DNA of 64,000 bases from Propionicimonas paludicola (GTDB taxonomy: Bacteria; Actinomycetota; Actinomycetes; Propionibacteriales; Propionibacteriaceae): positions 2,108,001 to 2,172,000 of the forward strand of contig NZ_PDJC01000001.1 in the NCBI RefSeq assembly GCF_002563675.1, read 5' to 3'. Position 1 is the first letter of the stretch. Every line of letters begins with the position of its first letter. The translations under genes and the position numbers were made by a program. Positions 62,931-64,000 of the stretch are shown in pieces. The notes below the pieces were generated by a model that was given only the letters and a program-made list of their open reading frames with translations, did no database searches and had not been told where the DNA came from.

Positions 62931-63572
62931 ATGTCCGACACGCAAATGGCTCGGCTGGTGCCGGTAGCTCCGGAAAGACTCGCCGGTTGGCTGACCGGAT
63001 TCACCGACCGGCACGGCCGCCCGGAGCTACGTCTGGCTCCCGATGCGCTGCATCTGGACGCCCCCGACGGCGCCCGCGCGGCGGTCCGGCTGCCCTGGGG
63101 GCCGCTACCCGGTCTGGATCCGCTGGCTGAGCTGGTCGCCGATGCGCTGCGACCCAGGCTGGTCGGCGGGCTGATCGTGCGGCGCCGAGCGCATGCCATC
63201 GGCATCTTCTCCGGCGCGGAGCTGATCACCGGTCATCACGCCAGCCACTACGTCCAGGGACGGACGAAGGCCGGCGGCTGGTCGCAGCAGCGCTACGCCC
63301 GCAGGCGGGCCAATCAGGCAGATCACGCCTTCAGCGCGGCGGCCGACGACGTTGCCGCGATCCTGCTCCCCGAAGCCGGGCGCTTGGACGCGGTGGTGGC
63401 CGGCGGCGACGCCGCAGCTGTCAACGAGGTGCTGAGCCGGCCCGAGTTCGAGCCGTTGCGCCAACTGAGAGTGGGTTCGGTGCTTCCCGTCCCGGATCCG
63501 AATCGGACGGTGCTGGTCGGTTTCGGACAGCAGCTACGCCAGGTCCGGATCGGGCTGAACGAGCTGGCCTAA
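62931..63572 (+). CDS. Actinobacterial Vms1-like release factor (acVLRF1)
   Basis: 213 residues. It belongs to the eRF1/Vms1 fold: the loop GRTKAGGWSQQRYARRR (residues 110-126) carries the catalytic Gln119/120 that hydrolyses peptidyl-tRNA. The family is proposed to rescue stalled 50S ribosomal subunits in actinobacteria, with a role in antibiotic tolerance. It is divergent from dtxR with only 35 bp between the starts, and no ribosome binding site is visible, so translation may begin with little or no leader. Confidence 0.9.
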   Translation: MSDTQMARLVPVAPERLAGWLTGFTDRHGRPELRLAPDALHLDAPDGARAAVRLPWGPLPGLDPLAELVADALRPRLVGGLIVRRRAHAIGIFSGAELITGHHASHYVQGRTKAGGWSQQRYARRRANQADHAFSAAADDVAAILLPEAGRLDAVVAGGDAAAVNEVLSRPEFEPLRQLRVGSVLPVPDPNRTVLVGFGQQLRQVRIGLNELA

Positions 63573-63579
63573 GGCTTCG

Positions 63580-63894
63580 TCAGCGGCGCAACAGGACGAC
63601 GGCCGCAGCGATCACAGCCAGCAACCCGGCTGCGCCGAGCGCCCAGGCCTGACGCGAGTCGTCCGGCGCAGCGCCCTGGCTGTCGTCGGGGCCCGAGCCG
63701 TCATCACTGTCATCGGTGGACTCCGCGGTCGGTGAGGCCTTGGCGGTCGCCCCGGGGCTGAGCGTGCTCGCCGCACTCGGCGACGGCTTTGGCGAGGTCG
63801 TCTCAGCGGCAGCGATCGACGGGATCGACACTCCGAGCAGCACCACCAGGGCTGCCACAACGCCCGCCACCGCGCGGCGCACCAGCGAAATCAT
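63580..63894 (-). CDS. Small surface protein with signal peptide and C-terminal membrane helix
   Basis: 104 residues. A signal peptide (basic start, VVAALVVLLGVSI, then AAA) is followed by a Ser/Thr/Pro/Asp-rich linker of about 45 residues and a C-terminal hydrophobic helix (LGAAGLLAVIAAAVVLL) ending in RR. This is the layout of sortase substrates, but no LPXTG motif is seen. It may simply span the membrane with a short cell-wall stalk. Family unknown. It converges on acVLRF1 with 7 bases between the ends. Confidence 0.7.
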   Translation of the reverse strand: MISLVRRAVAGVVAALVVLLGVSIPSIAAAETTSPKPSPSAASTLSPGATAKASPTAESTDDSDDGSGPDDSQGAAPDDSRQAWALGAAGLLAVIAAAVVLLRR

Positions 63895-64000
63895 GTCGTT
63901 GAGCCTACCGGGCCTCGCGAAGAACTCACGAACCGCCCACCTGAACGACCGCCGCTAGCGGCGGAGCGGCGGCGGCCCAGAGCCATTCGGAGCCGACGCA

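Noticed and set aside
63926-64000. C-terminal end of a further minus-strand gene at the right edge
   Set aside because: Two frames reach plausible stops (63926 and 63955) within the last 75 bases; there is too little sequence to choose.

Overview
The window is high-GC DNA from an actinobacterium. Lineage markers point the same way: an actinobacterial Vms1-like release factor (acVLRF1), a SepX/GlpR division membrane protein beside a gephyrin-like MoeA homologue, a DtxR/IdeR iron regulator with every metal ligand in place, and a single-chain pyruvate carboxylase. A Propionibacteriales-like genome would fit, but this was judged by eye and the genus is not fixed. Most of the window is ordinary chromosome. 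The accessory parts are the LuxR-like regulator islands (about 6.4-11.7 kb and 31-38.5 kb) and a large surface-polysaccharide locus (38.7-58.8 kb).

Layout. 0-2.5 kb: start of a secreted protein, a long gene-poor stretch, then divergent ferritin and heme oxygenase genes with a near-consensus DtxR box between them. 2.6-6.4 kb: a tightly overlapped operon of class II aldolase, small-molecule kinase and FAD-dependent glycerol-3-phosphate-dehydrogenase-like oxidase, divergent from a TetR regulator. 6.5-10.6 kb: two large LuxR-type regulators. 11.7-15.7 kb: a ChvE/GguAB-type sugar ABC transporter with a terminator, an intercistronic hairpin and a LacI-type operator. 16.3-19.7 kb: pyruvate carboxylase. 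19.7-26.5 kb: housekeeping and cell-division block (GNATs, SepX/GlpR, Glp, 5-formyl-THF cyclo-ligase, FmdB, SAF protein, UDP-glucose pyrophosphorylase). 26.9 kb: tRNA-Arg(CCU). 27.2-30.6 kb: two lipoproteins (one a polysaccharide deacetylase) and a two-component system. 30.6-38.5 kb: three more LuxR-type regulators and two small membrane proteins. 38.8-58.8 kb: polysaccharide biosynthesis, running mostly on the minus strand, with priming transferase, glycosyltransferases, flippase, polymerase, co-polymerase/tyrosine kinase, pyruvyl transferase and LCP ligase. 58.9-64 kb: a kinase/GH13 phosphorylase fusion, thioredoxin, DtxR, acVLRF1 and a small wall-associated protein.

How the parts may work together. 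The DtxR protein at 62.2-62.9 kb is the obvious candidate to bind the iron box near 1.77 kb and set heme-iron release against ferritin storage. The polysaccharide locus contains all the steps of a Wzx/Wzy pathway plus transfer to the cell wall by an LCP enzyme. The five LuxR-like proteins all lack the ATPase domain of classical LAL/MalT regulators and three of them lead directly into the polysaccharide locus, so regulation of envelope polysaccharide is a reasonable but unproven guess. The most unusual items are this regulator family, the kinase-GH13 fusion, and the aldolase-kinase-oxidase operon.
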